64,000 nucleotides of DNA, taken from positions 1,550,001-1,614,000 of the forward strand of contig NZ_HG322950.1 in assembly GCF_000689415.1 (NCBI RefSeq), read 5' to 3'. The DNA is from Pseudomonas knackmussii B13 (lineage in GTDB: Bacteria > Pseudomonadota > Gammaproteobacteria > Pseudomonadales > Pseudomonadaceae). The notes beneath the pieces are model-generated. The model was given only the letters and a program-made list of their open reading frames with translations, had not been told where the DNA came from and did no database searches. The position numbers and the translations under genes are program-made. Shown one piece after another: positions 8,240 through 16,582 of the stretch (position 1 is its first letter; each line of letters begins with the position of its first letter).

Positions 8240-8325
8240 GTAGGAGCGAATTTGCCCACGGATCGCACGGTTTCCCCGTAGGAGCGGCCCATGGCCGCGA
8301 TTCGCGCGCATGGCGCGCTCCTACA
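8240..8325. repeat. REP cluster
   Basis: GTAGGAGCGAATTTGCCC is followed by the pair GTAGGAGCGGCCCATGGCCG and CGCGCATGGCGCGCTCCTAC. The latter pair folds as an inverted repeat. It lies between the usp and rapA genes. Confidence 0.85.
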
Positions 8326-8345
8326 GGTCCGAAGGAAAAACCATG

Positions 8346-8380
8346 AAAAAGGCCGCCGCGGTTTCCCGGGGCGGCCTTTT
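8346..8380. terminator. Rho-independent terminator after rapA
   Basis: AAAAAGGCCGCC and GGCGGCCTTTT enclose a 12-base loop. It lies 14 bases beyond the rapA stop, reading on the minus strand. Confidence 0.8.
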
Positions 8381-8393
8381 GCTCAGCGGCGAA

Positions 8394-11240
8394 TCAGCCG
8401 GCGACCAGCACGCGGATCGCTTCCAGGCGCAGGGAGGCCTTGTCCAGCAGCGCCAGGCTCTGGTCGCGCTGGGCGCGCAGGGCTTCCAGCTCGCTGTCGC
8501 GCACGCTGGGGTTGACCTGCTTGAGCGCGGTCAGGCGGGCCAGTTCCTCGTCGAGGCTGGCGACCAGTTGCTGGCGGGCCTTCTCCACGCGCTCGGCGTG
8601 ACGCGGGGCGATCTTGCTCTCGCCGACCGCGAACTGCTTGGCGAGCACGTCGCGCTGGGCCTGGACGAACTTGTTGGCGCTGGCGCGCGGCACGCTTTCC
8701 AGCTGTTCGTGCAGGGTTTCGAAGGACACCCGCGCGGCCAGGTCGTTGCCGTTCGCGTCGAGCAGGCAGCGCAGCGCCACCGGCGGCAGGAAACGGCCGA
8801 GCTGCAGTTTGCGCGGCGCGACGGCTTCGCTGACGAAGAGCATTTCCAGCAGCACGGTGCCGGGCTTGAGCGCCTTGTTCTTGATGATCGCCACCGAGGT
8901 GTTGCCCAGCGAGCCGGACAGCACCAGGTCCATGCCGCCCTGCACCATGGGGTGTTCCCAGGTGAGGAACTGCATGTCTTCGCGGGCCAGGGCCTGGGCG
9001 CGGTCGTAGGTGACGGTCACGCCTTCGTCGTCGCCCAGCGGGAAGCTGGCGTCGAGCATCTTCTCGCTCGGGCGCAGGATCAGGGCGTTCTCGGAGTGGT
9101 CTTCGCTGTCGATGCCGTAGGTGTCGAACAGCTTCTCCATGTAGATCGGCAGGGCGAATTGGTCGTCCTGTTCCTCGATCGCCTCGACCAGCGCCTCGCC
9201 CTCGCCGGCGCCGCCGGAGTTGAGTTCGAGCAGGCGGTCGCGGCCGCTGTGCATTTCCGCTTCCAGAGCCAGGCGGGCGGCCTGGCCTTCTTCCAGCAGG
9301 GCGGCGAAGGCGTCGTCGTCGCCGCCGTCCAGCAGTTCCACCAGGCGCGGGCCGAAGCGGTGCTGCAGGGCGTTGCCGGTGGGGCAGGTATTGAGGAAGG
9401 CGTTGAGCGCCTGGTGGTACCACTGGAACAGGCGTTCCTGCGGGCTGGTTTCCAGGTGCGGCACGTGGATCTGGATGGTGTGGCGCTGGCCGATACGGTC
9501 CAGGCGGCCGATGCGCTGTTCTAACTGGTCCGGGTGGGCCGGCAGGTCGAACAGCACCAGGTGATGGGCGAACTGGAAGTTGCGGCCTTCGCTGCCGATT
9601 TCCGAGCAGATCAGCACCTGGGCGCCGAATTCCTCGTCGGCGAAGTAGGCCGCGGCGCGGTCGCGCTCGAGGATGCTCATGCCTTCATGGAAGACCGTGG
9701 CCGGAATGCCCGAGCGCAGGCGCAGGGCGTCTTCCAGGTCCAGCGCGGTCTCGGCGTGGGCGCAGATCACCAGCACCTTGTACTGCTTGAGCATCTTCAG
9801 GGTGTCGATCAGCCACTCGACGCGCGGGTCGAAGCGCCACCAGCGGGTGTTCTCGTCGCCGTCCTCGGCCTGGGCCTGGAAGCTGACTTCCGGGTACAGG
9901 TCCGGGTGCTCGCCGATCGGCAGCTCCATGTACTCCACCGGGTTGGGCAGCGGGTAGGCGTGCAGCTGGCGCTCGGGGAAGCCCTGAACTGCGGCGCGGG
10001 TGTTGCGGAACAGCACACGGCCGGTGCCGTGGCGGTCGAGCAGCTCGCGGACCAGGCGCGCGCGGGCGTCGTCGTCACCGCTTTCGACGCTGGCCAGCAG
10101 CTCGTCGCCGGCGGCGCCGAGGAAGCCGTGGATGGCCTGGCGCGCGGCGGGGGAGAGGCGGCCGTGGTCGATCAGTTCCTGCACCGCTTCTGCTACCGGG
10201 CGGTACTGGGTGCTTTCCTGGCGGAAGGCTTCCAGGTCATGGAAACGGTCCGGATCGAGCAGGCGCAGACGGGCGAAGTGGCTGTCCAGGCCGAGCTGTT
10301 CCGGGGTCGCGGTGAGCAGCAGCACGCCGGGGATGATCTGCGCCAGGGTTTCCACCAGCTGGTATTCGGGGCTGGCCTTTTCCGGGTGCCAGACCAGGTG
10401 GTGGGCTTCGTCGACCACCAGCAGGTCCCAGCCGGCAGCGCACAGGGCGTCCTGGGCGCGCTCGTCGTTCTTGATCCACTCCAGGGCGACCAGCGCCAGC
10501 TGGCTGTCCTCGAAGGGGTTGCCGGCGTCGCTCTCGGTGAAGCGCTCGCGGTCGAACAGCGCCACTTCCAGGTTGAAGCGCCGGCGCATTTCCACCAGCC
10601 ACTGGTGCTGCAGGTTCTCCGGCACCAGGATCAGCACGCGGCTGGCGCGACCGGAGAGCAACTGGCGGTGGATCACCAGGCCCGCTTCGATGGTCTTGCC
10701 CAGGCCCACTTCGTCGGCCAGCAGAACGCGCGGGGCGATGCGGTCGGCGACTTCGCGGGCGATGTGCAGCTGGTGCGCGATGGGTTGCGCGCGGGCGCCG
10801 CCCAGGCCCCAGAGCGAGGACTGCAGCAGGCGGGTGCGGTGTTCCAGGGTGTGGAAGCGCAGGGCGAACCAGGGCATCGGGTCGATCTGTCCGGCGAACA
10901 GGCGGTCGCTGGCCAGGCGGAACTGGATGAAGTTCGACAGCTGGGTTTCCGGCAGGGTCTTGGCTTCGTTATTCGCGGTCAGGCCGTGGTAGATGAGCAG
11001 GCCGTCGATCTCGTCGACTTCGCGCACGGTCATCTTCCAGCCTTCGAAGTGGGTCACTTCGTCGCCCGGGGCGAAGCGCACGCGGGTCAGCGGCGCGTTG
11101 CGCTCGGCGTACTGGCGGGTATCGCCGGTGGCCGGATAAAGGACGGTGAGCATGCGTCCGTCGAGCGCCAGGATGGTTCCCAGCCCAAGTTCTGCTTCAC
11201 TGTCGCTGATCCAGCGTTGACCCGGTTGATACTGCGCCAT
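8394..11240 (-). CDS. rapA: RNA polymerase-associated ATPase RapA (HepA)
   Basis: SWI2/SNF2-type ATPase of 948 residues that binds RNA polymerase and helps recycle it after transcription. The N-terminal Tudor-like region (GQRWISDSEAELGLGTI) is followed by the helicase core with Walker A DEVGLGKT (Lys182) and DEAH at 277-280. The second RecA lobe contains QVLICSEIGSEGRNFQFAHH and FDLPAHPDQLEQRIGRLDRI. The C-terminal RapA domain completes a length close to the family norm. ATG at 11240 has GGAGG at 11246-11250; the frame stays open upstream but the extra 90 codons have low-quality composition and no binding site. Transcribed alone. Confidence 0.92.
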   Translation of the reverse strand: MAQYQPGQRWISDSEAELGLGTILALDGRMLTVLYPATGDTRQYAERNAPLTRVRFAPGDEVTHFEGWKMTVREVDEIDGLLIYHGLTANNEAKTLPETQLSNFIQFRLASDRLFAGQIDPMPWFALRFHTLEHRTRLLQSSLWGLGGARAQPIAHQLHIAREVADRIAPRVLLADEVGLGKTIEAGLVIHRQLLSGRASRVLILVPENLQHQWLVEMRRRFNLEVALFDRERFTESDAGNPFEDSQLALVALEWIKNDERAQDALCAAGWDLLVVDEAHHLVWHPEKASPEYQLVETLAQIIPGVLLLTATPEQLGLDSHFARLRLLDPDRFHDLEAFRQESTQYRPVAEAVQELIDHGRLSPAARQAIHGFLGAAGDELLASVESGDDDARARLVRELLDRHGTGRVLFRNTRAAVQGFPERQLHAYPLPNPVEYMELPIGEHPDLYPEVSFQAQAEDGDENTRWWRFDPRVEWLIDTLKMLKQYKVLVICAHAETALDLEDALRLRSGIPATVFHEGMSILERDRAAAYFADEEFGAQVLICSEIGSEGRNFQFAHHLVLFDLPAHPDQLEQRIGRLDRIGQRHTIQIHVPHLETSPQERLFQWYHQALNAFLNTCPTGNALQHRFGPRLVELLDGGDDDAFAALLEEGQAARLALEAEMHSGRDRLLELNSGGAGEGEALVEAIEEQDDQFALPIYMEKLFDTYGIDSEDHSENALILRPSEKMLDASFPLGDDEGVTVTYDRAQALAREDMQFLTWEHPMVQGGMDLVLSGSLGNTSVAIIKNKALKPGTVLLEMLFVSEAVAPRKLQLGRFLPPVALRCLLDANGNDLAARVSFETLHEQLESVPRASANKFVQAQRDVLAKQFAVGESKIAPRHAERVEKARQQLVASLDEELARLTALKQVNPSVRDSELEALRAQRDQSLALLDKASLRLEAIRVLVAG

Positions 11241-11472
11241 GGACACCTCCCGAAAAAAGCCGGCTATGGTAACGGAACGCGCGGCTTTCAGCGATGACCG
11301 TCGGCGTCGCAGGCCAGGAATGCCGCCGATCGGCGACAAGGCTCCTGGGCCAGCTCCGCGCGGCCGGCCAGGACCGGGATGGACAGCGGAAATCTCCGGA
11401 AAGTGTAGCGAGGCGTCGTTGGTCCGAAGCCACGAACCGACAATCTGAAGCGAAACGACAGGGCTCAAGAGC

Positions 11473-11775
11473 ATGTTTCCGCCGATCACCCCCAATCTCC
11501 AGCCGGTCACGGCACAGCAGGACCCGGTACGCTCGCGCCCGGAAGTAGCGCCGGTGACGCCCGTGGAGCCTGCCGCTGGCGATGATGCCGTGGCCCTGGA
11601 GCGGCGCCCGGCGGAGCAGGCGCAGGACGAGGGCTACTCGCGGCGCCGCCGGCGTCCGCCGCAATCCGACGCCGAAGTGGCAGAAGCAGAGGCGGCAGCG
11701 GAGGAGGGGGCGCTTCCCTCGGATGACCTGGAAGAGGCACCGCGCAAGGGCCAGTGGATCGACATCGAGGTCTGA
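11473..11775 (+). CDS. Small Pro/Glu-rich protein of unknown function
   Basis: A protein of 100 residues opening MFPPITPNLQPVTAQQDPVR, with an Arg cluster (YSRRRRRPP) and an acidic Ala/Glu stretch (near 67-90), ending KGQWIDIEV. It looks disordered apart from the tail. Small proteins with a proline-rich start and a similar W-(I/V)-D-(I/V)-E-V end occur next to alkB and rapA in Pseudomonas, as I recall. No function can be assigned. The binding site (AAGAG) is weak. It lies 50 bases before the AlkB gene and may be in one transcript with it. Confidence 0.65.
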   Translation: MFPPITPNLQPVTAQQDPVRSRPEVAPVTPVEPAAGDDAVALERRPAEQAQDEGYSRRRRRPPQSDAEVAEAEAAAEEGALPSDDLEEAPRKGQWIDIEV

Positions 11776-11825
11776 ACGGCACGCCGTAGTAAGCTGTTCC
11801 TCCTCTTTTCGCCTGACCTTTCGCC

Positions 11826-12419
11826 ATGCTGTTCGCCGATGCCCCCATCCTTCTCGAACACGCCGAACTTCGCCTGCTGACCGATTGGTGCGATGCCGCC
11901 AGCGCCGAGGCCTGGTTCGCCGAACTGGTCGAACGCACGCCTTGGGAGCAGCCGAGCGTACACCTGCATGGACGCGACTACCCGGTGCCGCGCCTGGTCG
12001 CCTGGTACGGCGACCCCGAAGCGAGCTACCGCTATTCCGGCCTGGTGCACGAGCCGCTGCCGTGGACGCCGCTGCTGGCGCAGATCCGCGAGCGCGTGCA
12101 GGCGACGGTCGGCCAGCGCCTCAACGGTGTGCTCCTCAACTATTACCGCGACGGCCAGGACTCGATGGGCTGGCACAGCGACGACGAGCCGGAGCTGGGG
12201 CGCAATCCGCTGGTCGCCTCCCTGAACCTCGGTGGCACACGGCGCTTCGACCTGCGCCGCAAGGGCCGCAACGCCATCGAGCACTCCCTGGAGCTGACCT
12301 CCGGCAGCCTGCTGGTCATGGCTGGCGCAACGCAGCATTATTGGCAGCATCAGGTGGCCAAGACGCGGCGTCCGGTCGCTCCCCGCCTGAACCTGACATT
12401 CCGCCTGGTGCACGCCTAG
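11826..12419 (+). CDS. alkB: AlkB-like 2-oxoglutarate/Fe(II) dioxygenase
   Basis: Cytoplasmic dioxygenase of 197 residues that would remove alkyl groups from bases of DNA or RNA by oxidation. The iron ligands are His117 and Asp119 in GWHSDDE and His175 in WQHQV. The 2-oxoglutarate-binding arginines lie in RLNLTFR (187-193). Other AlkB marks are YYRDGQDSMGWHSDD and the substrate loop SYRYSG (68-72). It is closer in length to human ALKBH2/3-type proteins than to E. coli AlkB. The next gene follows after 2 bases, so they are co-transcribed. Confidence 0.85.
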   Translation: MLFADAPILLEHAELRLLTDWCDAASAEAWFAELVERTPWEQPSVHLHGRDYPVPRLVAWYGDPEASYRYSGLVHEPLPWTPLLAQIRERVQATVGQRLNGVLLNYYRDGQDSMGWHSDDEPELGRNPLVASLNLGGTRRFDLRRKGRNAIEHSLELTSGSLLVMAGATQHYWQHQVAKTRRPVAPRLNLTFRLVHA

Positions 12420-12421
12420 CC

Positions 12422-12583
12422 ATGAGCAACGACGACAAACTGATCGACCTGAACGCCGAGCGCGACAAGCGCATCCACGACGTCCACGAAAAGCGCCTGC
12501 AGGAAGTGCGCAACGCCTTCGAGCAGGCCCTGCCGCTGGGCAAGACGCGCAAGAAGGGCAAGAACAAGCCGAAGAAACGCTGA
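12422..12583 (+). CDS. Small basic protein, conserved hypothetical
   Basis: A protein of 53 residues, MSNDDKLIDLNAERDKRIHD at the start and a Lys/Arg-rich tail (KTRKKGKNKPKKR). It is predicted to be helical and charged, and the tail may bind nucleic acid, though this is inference only. It starts 2 bases after the AlkB stop and is thus very likely expressed with it. No family name is known to me. Confidence 0.7.
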   Translation: MSNDDKLIDLNAERDKRIHDVHEKRLQEVRNAFEQALPLGKTRKKGKNKPKKR

Positions 12584-12709
12584 TCCGCTCCGCCTCGCTG
12601 TTTTGCCCCTCTGGAGCCGCCTCTCGCGGCTCCGTGCCGCACCCGAACCCCTTCCGAACTTGACCTGGATCAGTGATCCGAAGCCCCTGGCCACGGGGGC
12701 TCGCGGCTA

Positions 12710-12750
12710 TTGATCCACGTCAATAAGCGCCTGCGTGGCGCGGATAAAGT
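12710..12750 (+). promoter_or_regulatory. Anr box and -10 element of the PhrS-like RNA
   Basis: TTGATCCACGTCAA (12710-12723) matches the Anr/Fnr consensus TTGAT-N4-ATCAA at 9 of 10 positions. ATAAAG/TAAAGT at 12744-12750 serves as -10. With a start near 12758 the box is centred at -41.5, the class II position. This predicts activation under low oxygen. Confidence 0.8.
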
Positions 12751-12793
12751 GAACCCATCTTCCAAACGCAAAGAGAAACAGGAGGCCAGCATC

Positions 12794-12904
12794 ATGTTCA
12801 TCGACGAAGTGGTTCTCGCCGGCATTGTCACCGTTGGCCTGATGGTCCTGTTCTTTGGTGGAGTCGGATATTTCATCTGGAAGGACTCGCACAAGCGCGG
12901 TTGA
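12794..12904 (+). CDS. ccoM: Membrane peptide of 36 residues, CcoM-like, inside the PhrS-like RNA
   Basis: The peptide starts MFIDEVVLAG, has one hydrophobic helix (residues 6-29, with GLMVLFFGGVGYFIW) and ends KDSHKRG on the likely cytoplasmic side. A good binding site ACAGGAGG lies at 12778-12785. Length, topology and the GYFIWKD motif resemble CcoM, a small subunit described for the cbb3 oxidase of P. stutzeri. An Anr-driven transcript fits that role. The assignment is from memory of the CcoM sequence and should be checked by alignment. Confidence 0.65.
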   Translation: MFIDEVVLAGIVTVGLMVLFFGGVGYFIWKDSHKRG

Positions 12905-12937
12905 CCTTCCGGATACACAGAGCACGCAAGGCACTTG

Positions 12938-12964
12938 GGGCGACTTCGGTCGCCCGTTTTTTTT
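12938..12964 (+). terminator. Terminator of the PhrS-like RNA
   Basis: GGGCGAC-TTCG-GTCGCCC stem with a UUCG tetraloop, followed by G and eight T. Confidence 0.88.
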
Positions 12965-12992
12965 GCCCGCGATTTTTACCCGCCGCTCCTGC

Positions 12993-13073
12993 GTAGGAGC
13001 GGGCCTCATCAGCGAAGCTCCCTTGTAGGAGCGCGCCATGCGCGCGAATCGCGGCCATGGGCCGCTCCTACAG
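12993..13073. repeat. REP cluster
   Basis: GTAGGAGCGGGCCTCATC is followed by GTAGGAGCGCGCCATGCGCG and the inverted GGCCATGGGCCGCTCCTAC. It is the same mixed type as at 8240-8325 and lies between the PhrS-like RNA and phaJ. Confidence 0.85.
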
Positions 13074-13141
13074 GGATGCACCGTGCCGTGCGGTTCGCGG
13101 AGAAGGTCTGCTCCTGCGAATGGGTGTGCCAAACACAAACG

Positions 13142-13178
13142 AAAACGCCGTTTCTCCTCAGGAAAGAAACGGCGTTTT
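13142..13178. terminator. Terminator after phaJ (bidirectional)
   Basis: AAAACGCCGTTTCT and AGAAACGGCGTTTT form a 14-bp stem around a 9-base loop. It serves the minus-strand phaJ operon and could also stop transcription from the left. Confidence 0.85.
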
Positions 13179-13193
13179 GCATTCCGGGGCGAC

Positions 13194-13664
13194 TTAGCCG
13201 ATGGTGATCGGCGGCAGCTCCGGCAGGGTGATGTCCAGCTTCTGCTTGGGCGCCAGCACTTCGGCTTCGCCCTCGACCACCGCTTCACCGTTCTGGTTGA
13301 GCACGCGGGTGCCGATGCGGGCGCGGTTCTTCGGCAGCTTCTCCAGCACTTCCAGCTCCACGGTCAGTTGGTCGCCGATCTTTACCGGGCGGGTGAAGCG
13401 CAGGCTCTGCCCCAGGTAGATGGTGCCCGGGCCGGGGAGGGTGGTGGCTATTGCCGCGCTGATCAGCGCGCCGCTGAGCATGCCGTGGGCGATACGCTCC
13501 TTGAACAGGGTGCCGGCGGCGTACTCGGCATCGAGGTGCACCGGGTTGCGGTCACCGGAAACTTCGGCGAACAGCTGGATGTCGCGCTCGCCGACCGTGC
13601 GCTGGAAGCTGGCCTTCTGGCCGACTTCGAGTTCCGCGTAGGGGACGTTCTGCACCTGGGTCAT
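13194..13664 (-). CDS. phaJ1: (R)-specific enoyl-CoA hydratase, PhaJ1-like (MaoC domain)
   Basis: A hotdog-fold hydratase of 156 residues. The hydratase-2 motif reads SGDRNPVHLD (36-45) with the catalytic Asp38 and His43, and FKERIAHGMLSGALIS follows with the conserved Ser64. It hydrates trans-2-enoyl-CoA to (R)-3-hydroxyacyl-CoA and can feed beta-oxidation intermediates into polyhydroxyalkanoate synthesis. Length and sequence agree closely with what I recall of PhaJ1 of P. aeruginosa (PA3302, 156 residues). The start overlaps the stop of the upstream hydrolase by 4 bases, so the pair is coupled. The acyl-CoA ligases next door fit a fatty-acid role. Confidence 0.88.
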   Translation of the reverse strand: MTQVQNVPYAELEVGQKASFQRTVGERDIQLFAEVSGDRNPVHLDAEYAAGTLFKERIAHGMLSGALISAAIATTLPGPGTIYLGQSLRFTRPVKIGDQLTVELEVLEKLPKNRARIGTRVLNQNGEAVVEGEAEVLAPKQKLDITLPELPPITIG

Positions 13665-14611
13665 TTTCTTTCCTCGGAATTCACGCCGGCGCCGGATGCG
13701 AGTTGGGCATCCAGCCAGGCGATCAGGTTGCGGGTGACCTCGTCGCGATTGGTCTCGTTGAAGATTTCGTGACGGGCCTCGGGATAGATCTGCGTTTGGA
13801 CGTCGCGAACCCCGGCGCGAGTCATCGCCTGGGCCAGATCGCGCAGGCGCTTGCCCTGGCTGACCGGGTCGCGCTCGCCGCCGACGATCAGCAGCGGCAG
13901 GTCCTGGCGGATGCGCGCCAGGTGCTCCGGCGGGGTGATGTCCTCCAGGCCGCCGAGCAGGTCGATCCACAGCTGGTTGCTGCAGCGGAAGCCGCACAGC
14001 GGATCGCTGACGTACTTGTCCACTTCGTGGGCGTCGCGGCTCAGCCAGTCGAAGGCGGTGCGGTTGGGCTTGAACGCCTTGTTGAACGAGCCGAAGGAGA
14101 GGAACTCGATCAGCGCGCTCTGCCCGAGCGGGCCCTGGCGCCAGCGCTCGAAGCGGGCGATCTGCCGCGCCACGCGGTACAGCGCCACCGGCTGGTAGTT
14201 GGAGCCGGAGAGCACGGCGCCGCGCAGCGTCTCGCTGTGCTGCTGCAGATAGGCAGTGGCGATGTAGCTGCCCATGCTGTGGCCGAGCAGGAAGACCGGC
14301 AGCTCCGGATGGCGTTCGCGCAGGTGGCGGTTGAGCGTCAGCAGGTCGCCGACCACCTTGCCCCAGCCGCCGTGGTCGGCGTAGTGGCCGAGGTCGCCGT
14401 GCTCGGCGGTGCGCCCGTGGCCGCGCTGGTCGAGGGCGCAAAGCGTGTAGCCGGCGGTGTTCAGCGCCTGGCCCAGGCGCGCGTAGCGGCCGGCGTGCTC
14501 GGCCATGCCGTGGGACAGCATCACCACGCCCCGGGGCGCTTCGCTGGCCCAGAGGTGGATGTACAACGGAGTGTCATCGCTGGCGGGCAGCCAGTAGGCG
14601 GTGTACGGCAT
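13661..14611 (-). CDS. Alpha/beta hydrolase, lysophospholipase or monoacylglycerol lipase type
   Basis: A hydrolase of 316 residues. SHGMAEHAGRY (33-43) carries the oxyanion region, GHSMGS (110-115) the nucleophile Ser112, and the ends GGERDPVS and ARHEIFNE the acid and His of the triad. This pattern is that of the Hydrolase_4/lysophospholipase L2 family, acting on lysophospholipids or monoacylglycerols. ATG at 14611 has AAGGA at 14619-14623 (reverse strand); a TTG two codons upstream sits on top of that site and is rejected. It is first in an operon with phaJ1 and divergent from fadD2. Confidence 0.82.
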   Translation of the reverse strand: MPYTAYWLPASDDTPLYIHLWASEAPRGVVMLSHGMAEHAGRYARLGQALNTAGYTLCALDQRGHGRTAEHGDLGHYADHGGWGKVVGDLLTLNRHLRERHPELPVFLLGHSMGSYIATAYLQQHSETLRGAVLSGSNYQPVALYRVARQIARFERWRQGPLGQSALIEFLSFGSFNKAFKPNRTAFDWLSRDAHEVDKYVSDPLCGFRCSNQLWIDLLGGLEDITPPEHLARIRQDLPLLIVGGERDPVSQGKRLRDLAQAMTRAGVRDVQTQIYPEARHEIFNETNRDEVTRNLIAWLDAQLASGAGVNSEERK

Positions 14612-14831
14612 GGGCAATCCTTGTGCCGGCTCGGGGTCGCGGCATTCTAGCAGCGCGTTCCGGGCGGCAGAATCCTGGCCGGTGGACGAAGATTCACGTC
14701 ATGGATAGGGGCTGCGCGAGTATTTGCGCAAACCGGGGCAACTGCTACTTTCCGACGGATGCCCGTGCCGGGCCCGCCCAAGGATGCCGGCGCGAAACAG
14801 CCTTGCAGGTAAATAAAGAGGACAACAACAC

Positions 14832-16520
14832 ATGCAAGCGGATTTCTGGAACGACAAGCGTCCGGCCGGCGTACCCAGCCAGATCGACCTGACCGCCTAC
14901 AAATCGGTGGTCGAAGTGTTCGAGCGCTCCTGCAAGCGCTTCGCCGACCGCCCGGTGTTCAGCAACATGGGTGTGACCCTGACCTACGCTGAGCTGGACC
15001 GCCTGTCCGCCGCTTTCGCCGCCTACCTGCAGAAGCACACCGACCTCAAGCCCGGCGAGCGCATCGCCGTGCAGATGCCGAACATCCTGCAATACCCCAT
15101 CGCTGTATTTGGCGCGCTGCGCGCCGGCCTGGTGGTGGTCAACACCAACCCGCTGTACACCGCCCGCGAGATGCGCCACCAGTTCAAGGACTCGGGCGCG
15201 CGGGCGCTGGTCTACGTCAACCTGTTCGGCAAGCTGGTGCAGGAAGTGCTGCCGGACACCGGCATCGAATACCTGATCGAAGCCCAGATGGGCGACATGC
15301 AGCCGGCGCTCAAGGGCCTGCTGGTCAACGCCGCGGTCAAGCACGTCAAGAAGATGGTGCCGGACTACAACCTGCCGCAGGCGGTGGCCTTCAAGGACGT
15401 GCTGCGCCAAGGCCGCGGCCACGCGCTGCAACCGATCAAGGTGGGCCTGGAAGACATCGCCGTGCTGCAGTACACCGGCGGCACCACGGGCGTGGCCAAG
15501 GGCGCGATGCTCACCCACGGCAACCTGGTGGCGAACATGTTGCAGGTCGACGCCTGCCTGTCGCAGCTCGGCCCGGACGGCCATCGCCTGATGAGCGAAG
15601 GCGGCGAGGTGATGATCGCGCCGCTGCCGCTGTACCACATCTATGCCTTCACCGCGAATTGCATGTGCATGATGCACAACGGCAACCACAACGTGCTGAT
15701 CAGCAACCCGCGCGATATTCCCGGCTTCATCAAGGAGCTGAAGAAGTGGCGCTTCTCCGCGCTGCTGGGGCTGAACACCCTGTTCGTCGCGCTGATGGAC
15801 CATCCCGAGTTCAAGGAAATCGACTTCTCCAACCTCAAGGTCACCAACTCCGGCGGCACCGCGCTGGTCTCGGCCACCGCCGAGCGCTGGAAGGCCGCCA
15901 CCGGCTGCTCGGTGGTCGAGGGCTACGGCCTGACCGAGACTTCCCCGGTGGTCACCACCAACCCGTATGGCGACCAGGCGCGCCTGGGCACCGTCGGTAT
16001 CCCGGTGGTCGGCACCTCGCTGAAAGTGATCGACGACGAAGGCAACGAGCAGCCGCAGGGCGAGCGCGGCGAGCTGTGCGTGAAGGGCCCGCAGGTGATG
16101 AAGGGCTACTGGCAGCGCCCGGAAGCCACCGCCGAGGTGCTCGACGCCGAGGGCTGGCTCCGCACCGGCGACGTCGCGGTGATCGACCCTGACGGCTTCG
16201 TGCGCATCGTCGACCGCAAGAAGGACCTGATCATCGTCTCCGGCTTCAACGTCTACCCCAACGAGATCGAAGACGTGGTCATGGCCCACCCGAAGGTGGC
16301 CAACTGCGCGGCCATCGGCGTGCCGGACGAGCGTTCCGGCGAGGCTGTGAAGCTCTTCGTGGTGGCCCGCGAGCCGGGGCTGACGGTCGAGGAGCTGAAG
16401 GCCTACTGCAAGGAAAACTTCACCGGCTACAAGGTTCCCAAGCAGATCGTCCTGAAGGATGCGCTGCCGATGACGCCGGTCGGCAAGATCCTTCGCCGGG
16501 AGCTGCGCGAGAGCGCCTGA
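14832..16520 (+). CDS. fadD2: Long-chain acyl-CoA ligase (FadD2-like)
   Basis: AMP-forming acyl-CoA synthetase of 562 residues that activates exogenous fatty acids at the inner membrane. The P-loop motif YTGGTTGVAKGA begins at 214, the A5 motif EGYGLTETSPVV lies near 360, and the A8 hinge GWLRTGDVAVIDPDG and C-terminal lysine motif TPVGKILRREL complete the fold. It is about 70 percent similar by eye to the next gene. The start follows AGAGG at 14817-14821. A strong terminator separates it from fadD1, so the two have separate transcripts at least in part. In P. aeruginosa fadD2 (PA3300) also precedes fadD1. Confidence 0.9.
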   Translation: MQADFWNDKRPAGVPSQIDLTAYKSVVEVFERSCKRFADRPVFSNMGVTLTYAELDRLSAAFAAYLQKHTDLKPGERIAVQMPNILQYPIAVFGALRAGLVVVNTNPLYTAREMRHQFKDSGARALVYVNLFGKLVQEVLPDTGIEYLIEAQMGDMQPALKGLLVNAAVKHVKKMVPDYNLPQAVAFKDVLRQGRGHALQPIKVGLEDIAVLQYTGGTTGVAKGAMLTHGNLVANMLQVDACLSQLGPDGHRLMSEGGEVMIAPLPLYHIYAFTANCMCMMHNGNHNVLISNPRDIPGFIKELKKWRFSALLGLNTLFVALMDHPEFKEIDFSNLKVTNSGGTALVSATAERWKAATGCSVVEGYGLTETSPVVTTNPYGDQARLGTVGIPVVGTSLKVIDDEGNEQPQGERGELCVKGPQVMKGYWQRPEATAEVLDAEGWLRTGDVAVIDPDGFVRIVDRKKDLIIVSGFNVYPNEIEDVVMAHPKVANCAAIGVPDERSGEAVKLFVVAREPGLTVEELKAYCKENFTGYKVPKQIVLKDALPMTPVGKILRRELRESA

Positions 16521-16546
16521 TCGATTCAGGCGATTTATCGATCCGA

Positions 16547-16582
16547 ACGGAGGCCGGTCCGATGACCGGCCTCCGTTTTTTT
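16547..16582 (+). terminator. Terminator after fadD2
   Basis: ACGGAGGCCGGTC and GACCGGCCTCCGT form a 13-bp stem with a CGAT loop and a tract of T residues. Confidence 0.9.

Larger units (their letters stand above)
12758..12964 (+). ncRNA. phrS: PhrS-like small RNA
   Basis: A transcript of about 207 nt runs from the predicted start near 12758 to a strong terminator (stem GGGCGAC-TTCG-GTCGCCC at 12938-12955, then eight T). In P. aeruginosa, PhrS is about 212 nt, is switched on by Anr, lies between PA3306 (the alkB homologue) and PA3305, stimulates PqsR synthesis and contains an ORF of 37 codons. Position, promoter type, size, terminator and internal ORF all fit here. Whether base pairing to a target is kept cannot be judged, since its partners lie outside the window. 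Confidence 0.82.

Noticed and set aside
11241..11510. N-terminal extension of RapA by 90 residues
   Set aside because: The extension is Pro/Arg-rich and unlike any RapA; ATG 11240 has a strong GGAGG and the known N-terminus.
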